Counted from the stretch's first letter, positions 44,793 to 53,464 are shown. The stretch is DNA of 64,000 bases from Aquipluma nitroreducens (GCF_009689585.1 NZ_AP018694.1:4083501-4147500), one strand, 5' to 3'. A program made the numbers and translations. Notes: generated from the sequence alone by a model not told the origin.

Positions 44793-46406
44793 ATGAGTAG
44801 AAGAATTACACCGTCTCATTTGCTGCGAAAAAAGCTGCGTAACCGAAGTTCGGGGTATCATCCCCAGAACGACCGGTACCGGTGGTTTGTGCTGGCCAAT
44901 ATCATGTTGGGAACTTTCATGGCGGTTCTCGACAGTACCATTGTAAACGTGGGGCTGCCAAAGATTATGGCTTCGTTCGGAGTTGGTATCGATAAAATTG
45001 AATGGGTTATAACTGCATATATGCTTTCGATGGCGGTAATGCTGCCAACTTCGGGGTGGATGGCTGATAAGTTTGGTTATAAGCGAATGTATTTCATGGG
45101 CTTGCTGATGTTTACGCTTGGGTCTATGCTTTGCGGAATGTCAAATGACGAAAATTCACTGATTCTTTCGCGTATTGTTCAAGGACTTGGTGCAGGAACC
45201 ATTCAGCCATTAGGTATGGCAATCATTACCCGCGAATTTCCGCCACAGCAGCGCGGTATGGCATTGGGTTTTTGGGCTATTGCCGCTGCAGCTTCCGTGT
45301 CGTTTGGCCCGTTGATTGGTGGTTATCTGGTCGATAACTTTAGCTGGCAACTTATTTTCGATGTAAATATTCCGTTCGGAATTGCAGCGATGGTTTTCAC
45401 CATTGTTATCCAGAAAGAATATATAAACAAGCTAGTTGGTAAATTCGATCTCATAGGGTTTGTTTCGGTTGTCATATTTCTGCCGGTGCTGCTTTATGCT
45501 TTATCCGAAGGAAGTGCGTCAACCAATACCGAAGGATGGAGCGCTCCTTATATTTTGGTTTGCTTTGCCATTTCAGCGATTGCTTTTGCGGTATTCATCA
45601 CCCGGGAGCTGACAACGGATCATCCGTTGATCAATTTGCGACTTCTTGGTGATTACAACTTCGGAATGGGGAATCTGGTCATGATGATTTTTGTGATCGG
45701 AATGTTTGGCAGTACTTTTTTGTTGCCACTTTACCTTCAGAACACGATGGGTTATACAGCAGTTCAGGCTGGTGCCGTTTTCCTTCCTGTTGGATTTATC
45801 CAAGGAATGATGTCGCCAATTGCAGGAAAGGTTTCTGATAAAATTAATCCGAAAGTGCCTATAATTATTGGCGTAATTACTTTGGGGATTAGTTTTCTTC
45901 TGAATTCGCAACTCACCTACCTTTCGGAACATAGCTTTGTAATGTCCTCGTTGTATTTACGCGGGTTTGCCATGGGCATTATTTTTACACCACTCAGCAA
46001 TTTAATGTTGCTAACCATTTCACGCGACAACATGGCGCAGGCTTCGGGTATTACCAATACGATTCGTCAGTTAGGTGGAAGTTTGGGAGTGGCCATGTTC
46101 ACTACATTGCTGACTACCCGAATTAACTATCATATGCAAACCTTTGGTGAGGCTATTCAGTCCGGATCCCAGGAGTTTAAGAATGTGGCAACCAATTTAA
46201 CTCATTTTGCTCAGCAAAGTGTAGGCAGTAATATGGCAACCGCAGCCCAGCAAGGTAAATACATGATTATACAGCACGTTTCGAAACAAGCCTATATTGC
46301 CGGTATTGACGACGATTTTTGGATTGCCGCCATTATCACTTTTATGAGCCTGATTCCCGTAATTATCATGAAAACAAAAAATAGAAAATCAATTGCAAAA
46401 TCTTAA
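44793..46406 (+). CDS. EmrB/QacA-type MFS drug efflux pump (DHA2, 14 helices)
   Basis: A 537-residue transporter with fourteen hydrophobic helices. DHA2 marks: NIMLGTFMAVLDSTIVNVGLPKIMASFGVGIDKIEWVITAYMLSMAVMLPTSGWMADKFGYKRMY (motifs D1 and A) and LSRIVQGLGAGTIQPLGMAII (motif B). It exports drugs or other amphiphiles by proton antiport with the EmrA-like adaptor and TolC-like channel. Overlap and spacing show a tight operon. Confidence 0.95.
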   Translation: MSRRITPSHLLRKKLRNRSSGYHPQNDRYRWFVLANIMLGTFMAVLDSTIVNVGLPKIMASFGVGIDKIEWVITAYMLSMAVMLPTSGWMADKFGYKRMYFMGLLMFTLGSMLCGMSNDENSLILSRIVQGLGAGTIQPLGMAIITREFPPQQRGMALGFWAIAAAASVSFGPLIGGYLVDNFSWQLIFDVNIPFGIAAMVFTIVIQKEYINKLVGKFDLIGFVSVVIFLPVLLYALSEGSASTNTEGWSAPYILVCFAISAIAFAVFITRELTTDHPLINLRLLGDYNFGMGNLVMMIFVIGMFGSTFLLPLYLQNTMGYTAVQAGAVFLPVGFIQGMMSPIAGKVSDKINPKVPIIIGVITLGISFLLNSQLTYLSEHSFVMSSLYLRGFAMGIIFTPLSNLMLLTISRDNMAQASGITNTIRQLGGSLGVAMFTTLLTTRINYHMQTFGEAIQSGSQEFKNVATNLTHFAQQSVGSNMATAAQQGKYMIIQHVSKQAYIAGIDDDFWIAAIITFMSLIPVIIMKTKNRKSIAKS

Positions 46407-46410
46407 TTCT

Positions 46411-47733
46411 ATGATTCTAAAAATAAACAAATACGTCAGGTTCTTTCTTCCGGTAATTGGAATATTGATCCTTGGATCAGCAAAAGGTCAGTCTTCTCCC
46501 GGTGATTCACTTTCACTAAATACAATAATTCAGGAGGTTACTGTAAATCATCCGGCGGTTAAAAAGGCTATGGAAGACCTCCATGTTTCGGATGCAAAAA
46601 TAGGTTTGGCTGAATCGAATTACCTGCCTAATGTTGATTTTGCTTCTTCCTATTCACGGATTGGGCCAATATCAACCATCACTATTCCTGATATGGGAAG
46701 CTTCAGTTTTGTGCCTCACGATAATTATTCGGCTACGGTCAATGTAAATCAAACGATTTATGACTTTGGAAAAACAGAGAAAAGCGTTTTGTTTGAAAAA
46801 CAAGGCAAGGAATTGACGCTTCAGTCGATAGAACAAGTAAAACAGAAACTTTCGCAAGCTGTAATTGCCAACTTCTATACACTTGTTTACCTTCAGGAGG
46901 CTTTGAAAATTAAGGATGAGCAGCTTAAAACCTTAAATGAACACCTGAATTACATCAAAAAGAAACAGGAAACAGGATCGGCTACGCAATATGAAATTTT
47001 GACCACCGAGGTGCGGATTTCAACCATCGAGAATCAGAAAACCGATTTGGAAACCGCCCGTCAGGTGCAGGTTTGCCAGCTTAATTCGTTACTTGGAAAG
47101 CCTGAATCTACTAAGGAGGTAGTGAAAATAGAAATGAGCGTTTCGCTTCCCGGTATGCAGAATGATGCATTGATTGCTTCCGCTATGGAAAATCGCGACG
47201 AAATGAAGCTGGCTTCTGAAAAAGCTAAACTGGCTCAATTGCGCTACAACCTTACCAGTTATCAGAACAAACCTATTGTAAGCGCTTTTCTTTCAGGCGG
47301 AATAAAAAATGGATATACGCCTTATTTGTATGATCCGAAAGCCAATTTTGTTGCTGGGTTTGGTGTGAAAGTTCCTATTTTTGATGGCAAACGCAAGATG
47401 TACAATCAGGTGCAGGCTCAATCTGCCATTCAGACCAATGACCAGGAAACGGAAATCGCCCGCAGGGGAATTGTGAATGAAGTCGTGGAGGGTGAAGCCA
47501 ACGTGAATGCGTCGAAGAAAAAGGTGGAACAAGGCGAACTGCAACTGAGGCAGGCAAATCAAGCTTATTCGCTGGCCAAAGTTCGTTTCGATTCGGGCGT
47601 GATTACCAATCTTGAATTGCTTGAAGGCTCAACCGCTGTTTCGGAAAGCCAACTTCAACTTTTAAAAGCGAAAATCGATTATACCGTTAGTCTTTATAAA
47701 CTGAAATCGGCAACTGGAGAAAGGTTATACTAA
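46411..47733 (+). CDS. TolC-family outer-membrane efflux channel
   Basis: A 440-residue protein starting at ATG 46411, four bases after the pump stop. An earlier TTG at 46393 would overlap the pump and is rejected. Signal peptide to about residue 28 (AKGQ). Two outer-membrane efflux repeats follow, with the helical words NHPAVKKAMEDLHVSDAKIGLAESNYLPNVDF and, in the second half, ANQAYSLAKVRFDSGVITNLELLEGSTAVSESQLQLLKAKIDY. It completes the MarR-EmrA-EmrB-TolC tripartite pump. Confidence 0.94.
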   Translation: MILKINKYVRFFLPVIGILILGSAKGQSSPGDSLSLNTIIQEVTVNHPAVKKAMEDLHVSDAKIGLAESNYLPNVDFASSYSRIGPISTITIPDMGSFSFVPHDNYSATVNVNQTIYDFGKTEKSVLFEKQGKELTLQSIEQVKQKLSQAVIANFYTLVYLQEALKIKDEQLKTLNEHLNYIKKKQETGSATQYEILTTEVRISTIENQKTDLETARQVQVCQLNSLLGKPESTKEVVKIEMSVSLPGMQNDALIASAMENRDEMKLASEKAKLAQLRYNLTSYQNKPIVSAFLSGGIKNGYTPYLYDPKANFVAGFGVKVPIFDGKRKMYNQVQAQSAIQTNDQETEIARRGIVNEVVEGEANVNASKKKVEQGELQLRQANQAYSLAKVRFDSGVITNLELLEGSTAVSESQLQLLKAKIDYTVSLYKLKSATGERLY

Positions 47734-47929
47734 TATGTGAGTTAAATTATCACTCACTATTGAATCATGTACGAAAGATTAGAAGGAATGTATCTTTTCA
47801 TAAAAAAATGAGGGAGTTGAAATACTAAAACCGAGCTTCTGATAGTTTTATACTACGATTGAATTTCAATAATTCAAAAAAAGCTATCGGTTCTCTGAAA
47901 ATAATCAATCAATTCCCGGTAGTACCTTT

Positions 47930-47962
47930 CCAGGGCAGATTTATCTGCCCTGGTTTATTTTT
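47930..47962 (+). terminator. Terminator of the efflux operon
   Basis: A perfect 11-bp stem (CCAGGGCAGAT and its complement) with a 2-base tip, followed by TTTATTTTT. It is about 200 bases after the TolC stop. It would function on the plus strand. Confidence 0.88.
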
Positions 47963-47970
47963 AGTAAAAG

Positions 47971-48050
47971 GTCATTAGAAAAAAGGGAAAAATGCTCTTT
48001 GTTGTTTCTTTCCTCTTTTCTAATGACCAATGACACTTTCCTCATTCCTT
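47971..48050. repeat. Heptamer-periodic inverted array, locus 5
   Basis: The left arm begins GGTCATTAGAAAAAAGGG at 47971. The right arm, read as its complement, has GTCATTG then GTCATTA, continuing with GAAAAGA-type words. Both arms step in sevens. Located just beyond the terminator of the efflux operon and beside the stop of the SGNH gene. Confidence 0.65.
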
Positions 48051-48051
48051 C

Positions 48052-48825
48052 TTACTTTACCGCATTCAGCCAGGCTTCAGCCATTAACGAACACCCGGCC
48101 ATAGTTGGATGAACTCCATCGGCAGTCCAGTATTTGGCTGGAGCACGAAGAATCGCTTCGTTAAAAATCGCTTGATAAGGAATGAAAACAGCGTTAAATT
48201 CTTCGGCAAGTTTCTTCGCAGCTTCCCGATAGCCATCAAAAGCCGGGAACCATTTTTCTGTTACAGCAGTTGAACCTAAGATTGCAAATGGCTCACCAAT
48301 AACCAGTTTTACTTCAGGAAGCATTTTGCGTGTCAATACCAAAAGTTGTTTGTAGTCTTGTGCGTATTTTTCTACGGTTCCGTCGTATTTTCCGTCCAGG
48401 GTGTGCCAATAGTCGTTAACTCCGACCAGAATACTAATCAATGCCGGATTCAGATCAAAACAGTCTCTCTGCCAGCGTTCTGACAATTGATAAACTTTAT
48501 TTCCACTAATTCCCCGATTGAAAATTGAAAAATCTTTCAAAGGATTCTCATTCAGAATGCGGGAGGCTGCCAAAAAAGAATATCCGGTTCCAAATGATGA
48601 GGATAAGTTTGATTGTTGTTTCATTCGTTCGCGACCGGCATCGGTGATTGAATCACCCTGAAACAGTATCACGTCTCCAGTTTTGAGTGATGGAAGGATT
48701 CCTTTTTGTCGCTTTTTGCCCAATTGCATTGAAGCTGAAAGAATTTCGGGGATTGCAGTCAGCGCAACAGCGCCAATGGTGGCATTTCTTAGAAAATTAC
48801 GTCTGTTAATTTGCATCATTTTCAA
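48052..48825 (-). CDS. Exported SGNH/GDSL hydrolase with Tat-like signal
   Basis: A 257-residue enzyme. The N-terminus has NRRNFLRNATIGAVALTAI, a twin-arginine style signal. SGNH blocks are clear: ILFQGDSITDAG (nucleophile Ser), the Gly block FNRGISGNKV, the Asn block LVGVNDYWH and WTADGVHPT with the Asp-x-x-His pair. It is likely a periplasmic esterase acting on an acylated sugar. Its start overlaps the upstream ATPase gene by 20 bases, with ATGs at 48819 and 48816 as alternatives. Confidence 0.92.
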   Translation of the reverse strand: MKMMQINRRNFLRNATIGAVALTAIPEILSASMQLGKKRQKGILPSLKTGDVILFQGDSITDAGRERMKQQSNLSSSFGTGYSFLAASRILNENPLKDFSIFNRGISGNKVYQLSERWQRDCFDLNPALISILVGVNDYWHTLDGKYDGTVEKYAQDYKQLLVLTRKMLPEVKLVIGEPFAILGSTAVTEKWFPAFDGYREAAKKLAEEFNAVFIPYQAIFNEAILRAPAKYWTADGVHPTMAGCSLMAEAWLNAVK

Positions 48826-49363
48826 AGTTTAATAAGTTTTCAAGTAGGTATTTTGTTCGTAGTTTGAGAGGTAATAAAGGTAGTTCAATTATCTGATAAT
48901 TCAAGCTTATGTAAGTTTCAACGACAATTTCATGAATCCGGCAAGCTTCCTCAAAAGTCTCAGTGCGAATGGAGTCGTTCACAAAAATTTCAGGCCAGGG
49001 TGGTGTTACAAAAACCAGTGGTGCATATCTGTATTTCTGAGAATATTCGCTTAAAATTTCAGGAGTCCCAAATCCTCTGTAGCGGGCAAATGCCAATTGA
49101 TCAGGAATGCCACGGTCAGCGAAAGCAGAAGCGCCAGCGGGTACTGAATCGAAAAAAGCCACCCGTTTTTGTAAAATGTTTTGCTGAAAAAGTTTTGGAT
49201 TTTTCCAGGGAAGAACCTCGCCTCCTGATTCTTGTTCGGATAAAATCAAATCGCGCGCAAACTCTTTGGAACAGTTGTAGCCTAATTGTCTTAGTTCTTC
49301 GACTATGAGGGTTTTCCCAAATCCGGGGCCTCCGGTTATCACATAGATTTGTTTTTCAATCAT
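48806..49363 (-). CDS. AAA_28-type nucleotide-binding kinase-like protein
   Basis: A 185-residue protein with a Walker A loop GGPGFGKT near residue 11-18, ADRGIPDQLAFAR in the middle and a C-terminal REL-type helix. This matches the small AAA_28 ATPases related to nucleotide or NadR-like kinases. The substrate is unknown. It overlaps the SGNH gene, so they are translated together, though the two activities have no obvious link. Confidence 0.85.
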   Translation of the reverse strand: MIEKQIYVITGGPGFGKTLIVEELRQLGYNCSKEFARDLILSEQESGGEVLPWKNPKLFQQNILQKRVAFFDSVPAGASAFADRGIPDQLAFARYRGFGTPEILSEYSQKYRYAPLVFVTPPWPEIFVNDSIRTETFEEACRIHEIVVETYISLNYQIIELPLLPLKLRTKYLLENLLNFENDAN

Positions 49364-49582
49364 GTTTTGTAACGTAAATATTGAACTGATAATTTTTCAG
49401 GTTAACATTTATTTTAATCAACAGTTGGGATTGCAGCTTAAAAATAGAAATTATTACCGCTCAAATTAATGATCTGGATTATATTTATTAAATAATCATT
49501 AATAATAAAACTGCATATTCTGTAAATCAATTAATTAGGTTGTTTTTTAAATCAGTTTATTTTCACGAATAGAATAAAAATA

Positions 49583-49590
49583 TACATTTG
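49583..49590 (+). promoter_or_regulatory. uxaB promoter -7 box
   Basis: TACATTTG fully matches TAnnTTTG. Transcription would start near 49597, at the edge of the first operator. The -33 region is weak, which suits a regulated promoter. Confidence 0.65.
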
Positions 49591-49599
49591 CGGCATAAT

Positions 49600-49615
49600 C
49601 CGTGTTCGTACACGG
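49600..49615. promoter_or_regulatory. Paired dyad operator, site 1 (LacI-like)
   Basis: CCGTGTTCGTACACGG, arms CCGTGT and ACACGG around a TCGT centre. The central CG and GTG/CAC arms fit LacI-family operators. It sits at the probable transcription start of uxaB, a position that should repress. The partner site is 33 bases downstream. Confidence 0.75.
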
Positions 49616-49632
49616 AATTCGGTTATGGCAAT

Positions 49633-49648
49633 TCGTGTTCGCACACGG
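49633..49648. promoter_or_regulatory. Paired dyad operator, site 2 (LacI-like)
   Basis: TCGTGTTCGCACACGG, identical to site 1 at 14 of 16 positions. The 33-base centre-to-centre spacing is about three helical turns, so two dimers would bind the same DNA face. It lies in the leader, 23 bases before ATG 49672. Confidence 0.75.
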
Positions 49649-49671
49649 TGAATTTTAAAATAGATGACAAA

Positions 49672-51150
49672 ATGGAATTAAATCGCAAAAACGCAACTCA
49701 GACAAAAGTTTATCCAACTCGTATTCTCCAGTTTGGTGAAGGAAATTTTTTACGTGCTTTTACCGATTGGATTGTTGATAAAATGAATAAGGAGATTGAT
49801 TTTAATACGGGTATTGATGTGGTTCAACCGCTGCCTGGTGGAATGGCTAATATGTTGAATGCTCAGGATGGTCTTTATCATGTTTATCTGAAGGGAATCA
49901 AAAATGGCCAACCGGTTAAAGAATATTCACTCATTGATTGTATAAACTTGGGAATCAATCCTTACACGGAATACGCCAAATACGAGCAATCATACCTCAA
50001 TCCCGATCTTCGTTTCGTGTTTTCGAATACGACTGAAGCTGGCATTGCTATGGACGAAACGGATACGTTGGATATGCAGCCGCAAAAATCGTTTCCGGGG
50101 AAAGTTGCCGCCTTACTTTATAACCGCTACAAGGCATTTAACGGCGCTGCCGACAAAGGCTTGATCTTTTTTGCTTGCGAACTGATCGACAAAAACGGCG
50201 ATACGTTGAAAAAATATGTGCTTCAACATGCACAAAACTGGAATTTGGGCGATGAATTTGCGCAATGGGTAAATCAGTCGTGCGCATTTTGTAATACATT
50301 GGTCGACCGAATTGTACCTGGTTTTCCGAAGGACGAAATTAACGAAATTCAGAAAGAACTCGGATACGAAGATAAGTTGGTTGTTGTTGGTGAGTATTTT
50401 CATTTTTGGGTGGTTGAAGCTCCTGAATGGGTACAGAAAGAATTTCCGGCTGAGAAAGCTGGATTGGACGTGAAATTTGTAAAAGACATGACACGTTTCC
50501 GTGAGCAGAAAGTTCAGGTTCTGAATGGTTGCCACACAGGAAGTTATGCAGTTTCTTACCTAAGTGGGCTTGAAACAGTTCGCGAAGCATTTGAAAATTT
50601 GGAGGTTGGTCATTTTATGAAAGAGCTGGTTTACGACGAGGTTCTGCCTGTTTTAGACGGCACCGAAAAAGAGCTTCAGTCGTTTGCACATAAAATTCTG
50701 GAACGATTCCGGAATCCATACATTCGTCACCTGTGGCAGAGTATCGCGCTGAATGCCATGTCGAAATGGGAAACCCGCAACTTGCCAACCCTGCTTAATT
50801 ATTACGATGCCCATCAGATGTTGCCACAAAAACTGGTATTTTCACTGGCAGCCATGATCGCTTATTTCAAAGGTGAAGCCGATGGCGAAAGTTACCCGAT
50901 TCAGGACGACCAGTGGATTCTTGATTTTTACAAAGAAGCCTGGGCCGAATGTGATGGACGTCCGATTTCGATCCAGAAGTTGGTTGAGAAAGTACTGAAA
51001 CTCGAAAAAGTTTGGAAACGTGACTTGAACGAAGTTCCCAACCTCACTATTTCTGTAACTTGCTATTTATTCCTGATCGAGCAGGTTGGAATGAAAAAAG
51101 CGGTGAAAGCCGTTCTGAGCAAAAATAATCCGTTGATGAAAATAGGATAA
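49672..51150 (+). CDS. uxaB: Tagaturonate reductase
   Basis: A 492-residue mannitol-dehydrogenase-family enzyme that reduces D-tagaturonate to D-altronate with NADH in galacturonate breakdown. The nucleotide-binding start RILQFGEGNFLRAFTDWIVDKMN, the FVFSNTTEAGIAMDE segment, VDRIVPGFPK and the catalytic-core words LNGCHTGSYAVSYLSGL are present. ATG 49672 is chosen because the earlier in-frame ATG at 49588 lies inside the promoter and operator. It precedes uxaA by 75 bases in the same direction. Confidence 0.95.
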   Translation: MELNRKNATQTKVYPTRILQFGEGNFLRAFTDWIVDKMNKEIDFNTGIDVVQPLPGGMANMLNAQDGLYHVYLKGIKNGQPVKEYSLIDCINLGINPYTEYAKYEQSYLNPDLRFVFSNTTEAGIAMDETDTLDMQPQKSFPGKVAALLYNRYKAFNGAADKGLIFFACELIDKNGDTLKKYVLQHAQNWNLGDEFAQWVNQSCAFCNTLVDRIVPGFPKDEINEIQKELGYEDKLVVVGEYFHFWVVEAPEWVQKEFPAEKAGLDVKFVKDMTRFREQKVQVLNGCHTGSYAVSYLSGLETVREAFENLEVGHFMKELVYDEVLPVLDGTEKELQSFAHKILERFRNPYIRHLWQSIALNAMSKWETRNLPTLLNYYDAHQMLPQKLVFSLAAMIAYFKGEADGESYPIQDDQWILDFYKEAWAECDGRPISIQKLVEKVLKLEKVWKRDLNEVPNLTISVTCYLFLIEQVGMKKAVKAVLSKNNPLMKIG

Positions 51151-51156
51151 ATAATT

Positions 51157-51218
51157 GTTTCGGGTTACGAGTTTCGGGTTACAGGTGTACCCGCAACACG
51201 AATCCCGCAACTCGCAAC
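51157..51218. repeat. Heptamer-periodic inverted array, locus 6
   Basis: Nine 7-base words between uxaB and uxaA. The left arm uses GTTTCGG and GTTACGA. The right arm uses CGCAACA, CGCAACT and CGAATCC, the inverted forms. The 17-base left stretch starting GTTACGAG pairs with the far right. Shares its words with the array at 35409-35457, 16 kb away. It may modulate uxaB-uxaA readthrough or mRNA stability. Confidence 0.8.
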
Positions 51219-51225
51219 AAAAAAA

Positions 51226-52713
51226 ATGGCAAAATTTATAAAACTTAATCCGAACGATAATGTGGCGGTTTGTCTTGAAATTGGACAAGCTGGTGACACA
51301 GTGGTTGTTAATGATCAGCAGTTCGTTCTTTCAAACGATATTCCGGTTGGTCATAAAGTGGCCTTGCAAGCAATTGCAGTCAATGCCGATGTGATCAAAT
51401 ATGGTGCGCCAATTGGTCATGCTATTGCTGAAATTCTGATCGGAAATCATGTTCACACGCACAACCTGAAAACCAATCTTTCCGGAACAATTACCTATTC
51501 ATTCAACCAGAGGCTGAATGAAATCCGCTATGCAAAACGCGATCTGACGTTTAACGGATATCGCCGTAGCAATGGAAATACCGGAATCCGCAATGAAATT
51601 TGGATTGTGCCAACCGTTGGCTGCGTAAACGGTCAGGCGCAACAAATTATCAACCGGTTTCAGAAGGAAGTTAATCCTGAAAACGTGGATGCCATTGAGG
51701 TTTTCAAACACAATTACGGCTGTTCGCAGTTGGGCGACGACCATGTGAATACCCAGAAAGCGTTGGCACAGCTGATCAATCATCCGAATGCTGGTGGTGT
51801 TCTGGTTCTTGGGTTGGGTTGCGAAAATAACCAAATCGCTCACCTGAAAAAGTTTATTGGTGAATATGATGCTAACCGAATCAAATTTCTGGTTTCGCAG
51901 GAAGTGGAAGACGAAGTTGAAGCCGGCGTTGAAATCCTAAAGGAAATTTACGAACACATGAAAAACGATCGCCGCGAAGCAATTCCGCTTTCAGAATTGA
52001 AAGTTGGTTTGAAATGTGGTGGCTCCGACGGTTTCTCTGGAATTACTGCCAATCCATTGGTCGGTGTCTTTTCTGATTTTTTGATTGCACAAGGCGGAAC
52101 AACTGTTTTAACCGAGGTTCCTGAAATGTTTGGGGCAGAAACAATTCTGATGGCGCGGGCAAAAGATCAATTAACTTTTGAGAAAACGGTGAGCCTGATC
52201 AACGATTTCAAGGATTATTACACACAGCATAATTTGCCGGTTTACGAAAATCCATCGCCGGGCAACAAAGACGGAGGTATTTCAACACTTGAAGATAAAT
52301 CGCTGGGTTGCACTCAAAAGGGTGGAACAGCAACGGTTGTCGATGTTTTGAAATATGCAGAGCCAATTTGCGAGAAAGGACTGAATTTATTATCAGCCCC
52401 GGGGAACGATTTGGTTGCCGCATCAGCACTGGGATTCAGCGGTTGTCAGCTGGTGCTTTTCACTACCGGAAGGGGAACTCCGTTTGGAAGTTTTGTGCCA
52501 ACCATGAAAATTTCGACCAACTCAGCATTGTTTACTAAAAAGAAAAACTGGATCGATTTTAACGCCGGACAATTGCTCGAAGGCAAAACAATGGATCAGT
52601 TGCTCGAAGAATTTATTCAGTATATTATTGAAGTTTCAAGCGGCAAGAAGTTAAGGCACGAAGAAAGTGGTTTTAAGGAAATTTCGATTTTTAAAACCGG
52701 AGTGACACTTTAA
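51226..52713 (+). CDS. uxaA: Altronate dehydratase
   Basis: A 495-residue UxaA-family dehydratase that converts D-altronate to 2-keto-3-deoxygluconate. The N-terminal SAF domain (about 1-95) has VPVGHKVALQAI and HAIAEILIGNHVHTHNLKTNL. The catalytic part has GNTGIRNEIWIVPTVGCVN, FKHNYGCSQLGDDH, LVLGLGCENNQ, LKCGGSDGFSGITANPLVG and the late CTTGRGTPFGSFVPT-like block (FTTGRGTPFG). It works right after UxaB. KDG kinase and aldolase are not in this window. Confidence 0.96.
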   Translation: MAKFIKLNPNDNVAVCLEIGQAGDTVVVNDQQFVLSNDIPVGHKVALQAIAVNADVIKYGAPIGHAIAEILIGNHVHTHNLKTNLSGTITYSFNQRLNEIRYAKRDLTFNGYRRSNGNTGIRNEIWIVPTVGCVNGQAQQIINRFQKEVNPENVDAIEVFKHNYGCSQLGDDHVNTQKALAQLINHPNAGGVLVLGLGCENNQIAHLKKFIGEYDANRIKFLVSQEVEDEVEAGVEILKEIYEHMKNDRREAIPLSELKVGLKCGGSDGFSGITANPLVGVFSDFLIAQGGTTVLTEVPEMFGAETILMARAKDQLTFEKTVSLINDFKDYYTQHNLPVYENPSPGNKDGGISTLEDKSLGCTQKGGTATVVDVLKYAEPICEKGLNLLSAPGNDLVAASALGFSGCQLVLFTTGRGTPFGSFVPTMKISTNSALFTKKKNWIDFNAGQLLEGKTMDQLLEEFIQYIIEVSSGKKLRHEESGFKEISIFKTGVTL

Positions 52714-52715
52714 AG

Positions 52716-52818
52716 AGTTTCAAGTTTCAGGTTCCAAGTTTCAAGTTCGCAATTGGTACGGTATCCTTTGCCGTCAGGCTTTAGCCGACGGACATGTGAA
52801 AATTTGGAACCTGAAATT
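52716..52818. repeat. Heptamer-periodic inverted array with nested palindrome, locus 7
   Basis: The left arm has AGTTTCA twice, then GGTTCCA and another AGTTTCA, exactly in 7-base steps from 52716. The right arm at about 52803-52817 is the inverse (TTGGAACCTGAAA). Between them a separate hairpin, CCGTC-A-GGCT-TT-AGCC-GACGG, lies at 52771-52791. It fills the convergent gap between uxaA and the HAD gene. Confidence 0.8.
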
Positions 52819-52819
52819 C

Positions 52820-53464
52820 TTAAAAATGCATTATTCCCAGTTGAGAATAATTCTGAATGACAGCATCGGCTTCTTTCTGCTTTTGAGGATCAGCGTCGGG
52901 ACTATGGTAGGCCACACAAGTCATTCCGGCAGCTTGAGCTGCTTTTATTCCGTTTGATGAATCCTCAACTACCAGACAATTGGCCGGTTTTATTCCCAAT
53001 CTTTCAGCAGTCAATAGAAAAACATCCGGCTCCGGCTTGCTTTTCCCGGCTTGTTCAGCGCTTGCAATTACCTGAAAGTACTTCTTGAGATCGGTTTTAT
53101 TCAAGATCAGATCAATAATTTCAGGAGTGGAAGATGAGGCAACTGCCATTGGATATTTTTTCGCCTGAAGTTTTTCCAGAAGTTCAACCAATCCTGGCAT
53201 GACTAGAATTTCCTCGATTCCGGTAAAATACCTGATGCTTTCAATGTGATTTTGCTCGATCAATTCTTCTACGAGTATTTGTAGGTTATATTGTTCTGCA
53301 ATTTCTTTCCACATGGCATCCGAAGCAACTCCAAGGAATTTCTGATGGTCTTCTTCCGAAATCACAATCTTGTTCAACGCAAACTGACGTCTCTCAATTT
53401 CAGTATTGAACGGCTCGGTATCGACCAGCGTTCCATCCATATCAAAGATGATAGCTTCAATCAT
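52820..53464 (-). CDS. HAD-family hydrolase (beta-phosphoglucomutase-like)
   Basis: A 214-residue HAD subfamily IA protein. Motif I is FDMDGTLVDTEP (Asp8, Asp10), motif II Ser in AVASSSTPE, motif III Lys in AGKSKPEPDVF and motif IV VVEDSSNGIKAAQAAGM. It likely removes or moves phosphate on a sugar phosphate. Its ATG overlaps the stop of the Nif3-like gene by four bases, showing coupled translation. Confidence 0.94.
   Translation of the reverse strand: MIEAIIFDMDGTLVDTEPFNTEIERRQFALNKIVISEEDHQKFLGVASDAMWKEIAEQYNLQILVEELIEQNHIESIRYFTGIEEILVMPGLVELLEKLQAKKYPMAVASSSTPEIIDLILNKTDLKKYFQVIASAEQAGKSKPEPDVFLLTAERLGIKPANCLVVEDSSNGIKAAQAAGMTCVAYHSPDADPQKQKEADAVIQNYSQLGIMHF

Larger units (their letters stand above)
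47734..48051. other. 318-base convergent gap after the efflux operon
   Basis: No gene is supported. It holds a strong intrinsic terminator (47930-47962) and an inverted heptamer array (47971-48050), both listed separately. The first 190 bases are AT-rich with no clear structure. Confidence 0.7.
49364..49671. other. 308-base divergent regulatory gap before uxaB
   Basis: No gene is supported. The segment 49364-49580 is AT-rich with nothing recognisable beyond promoter-like runs. The last 90 bases carry a -7 box and two operators, listed separately. Confidence 0.7.
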
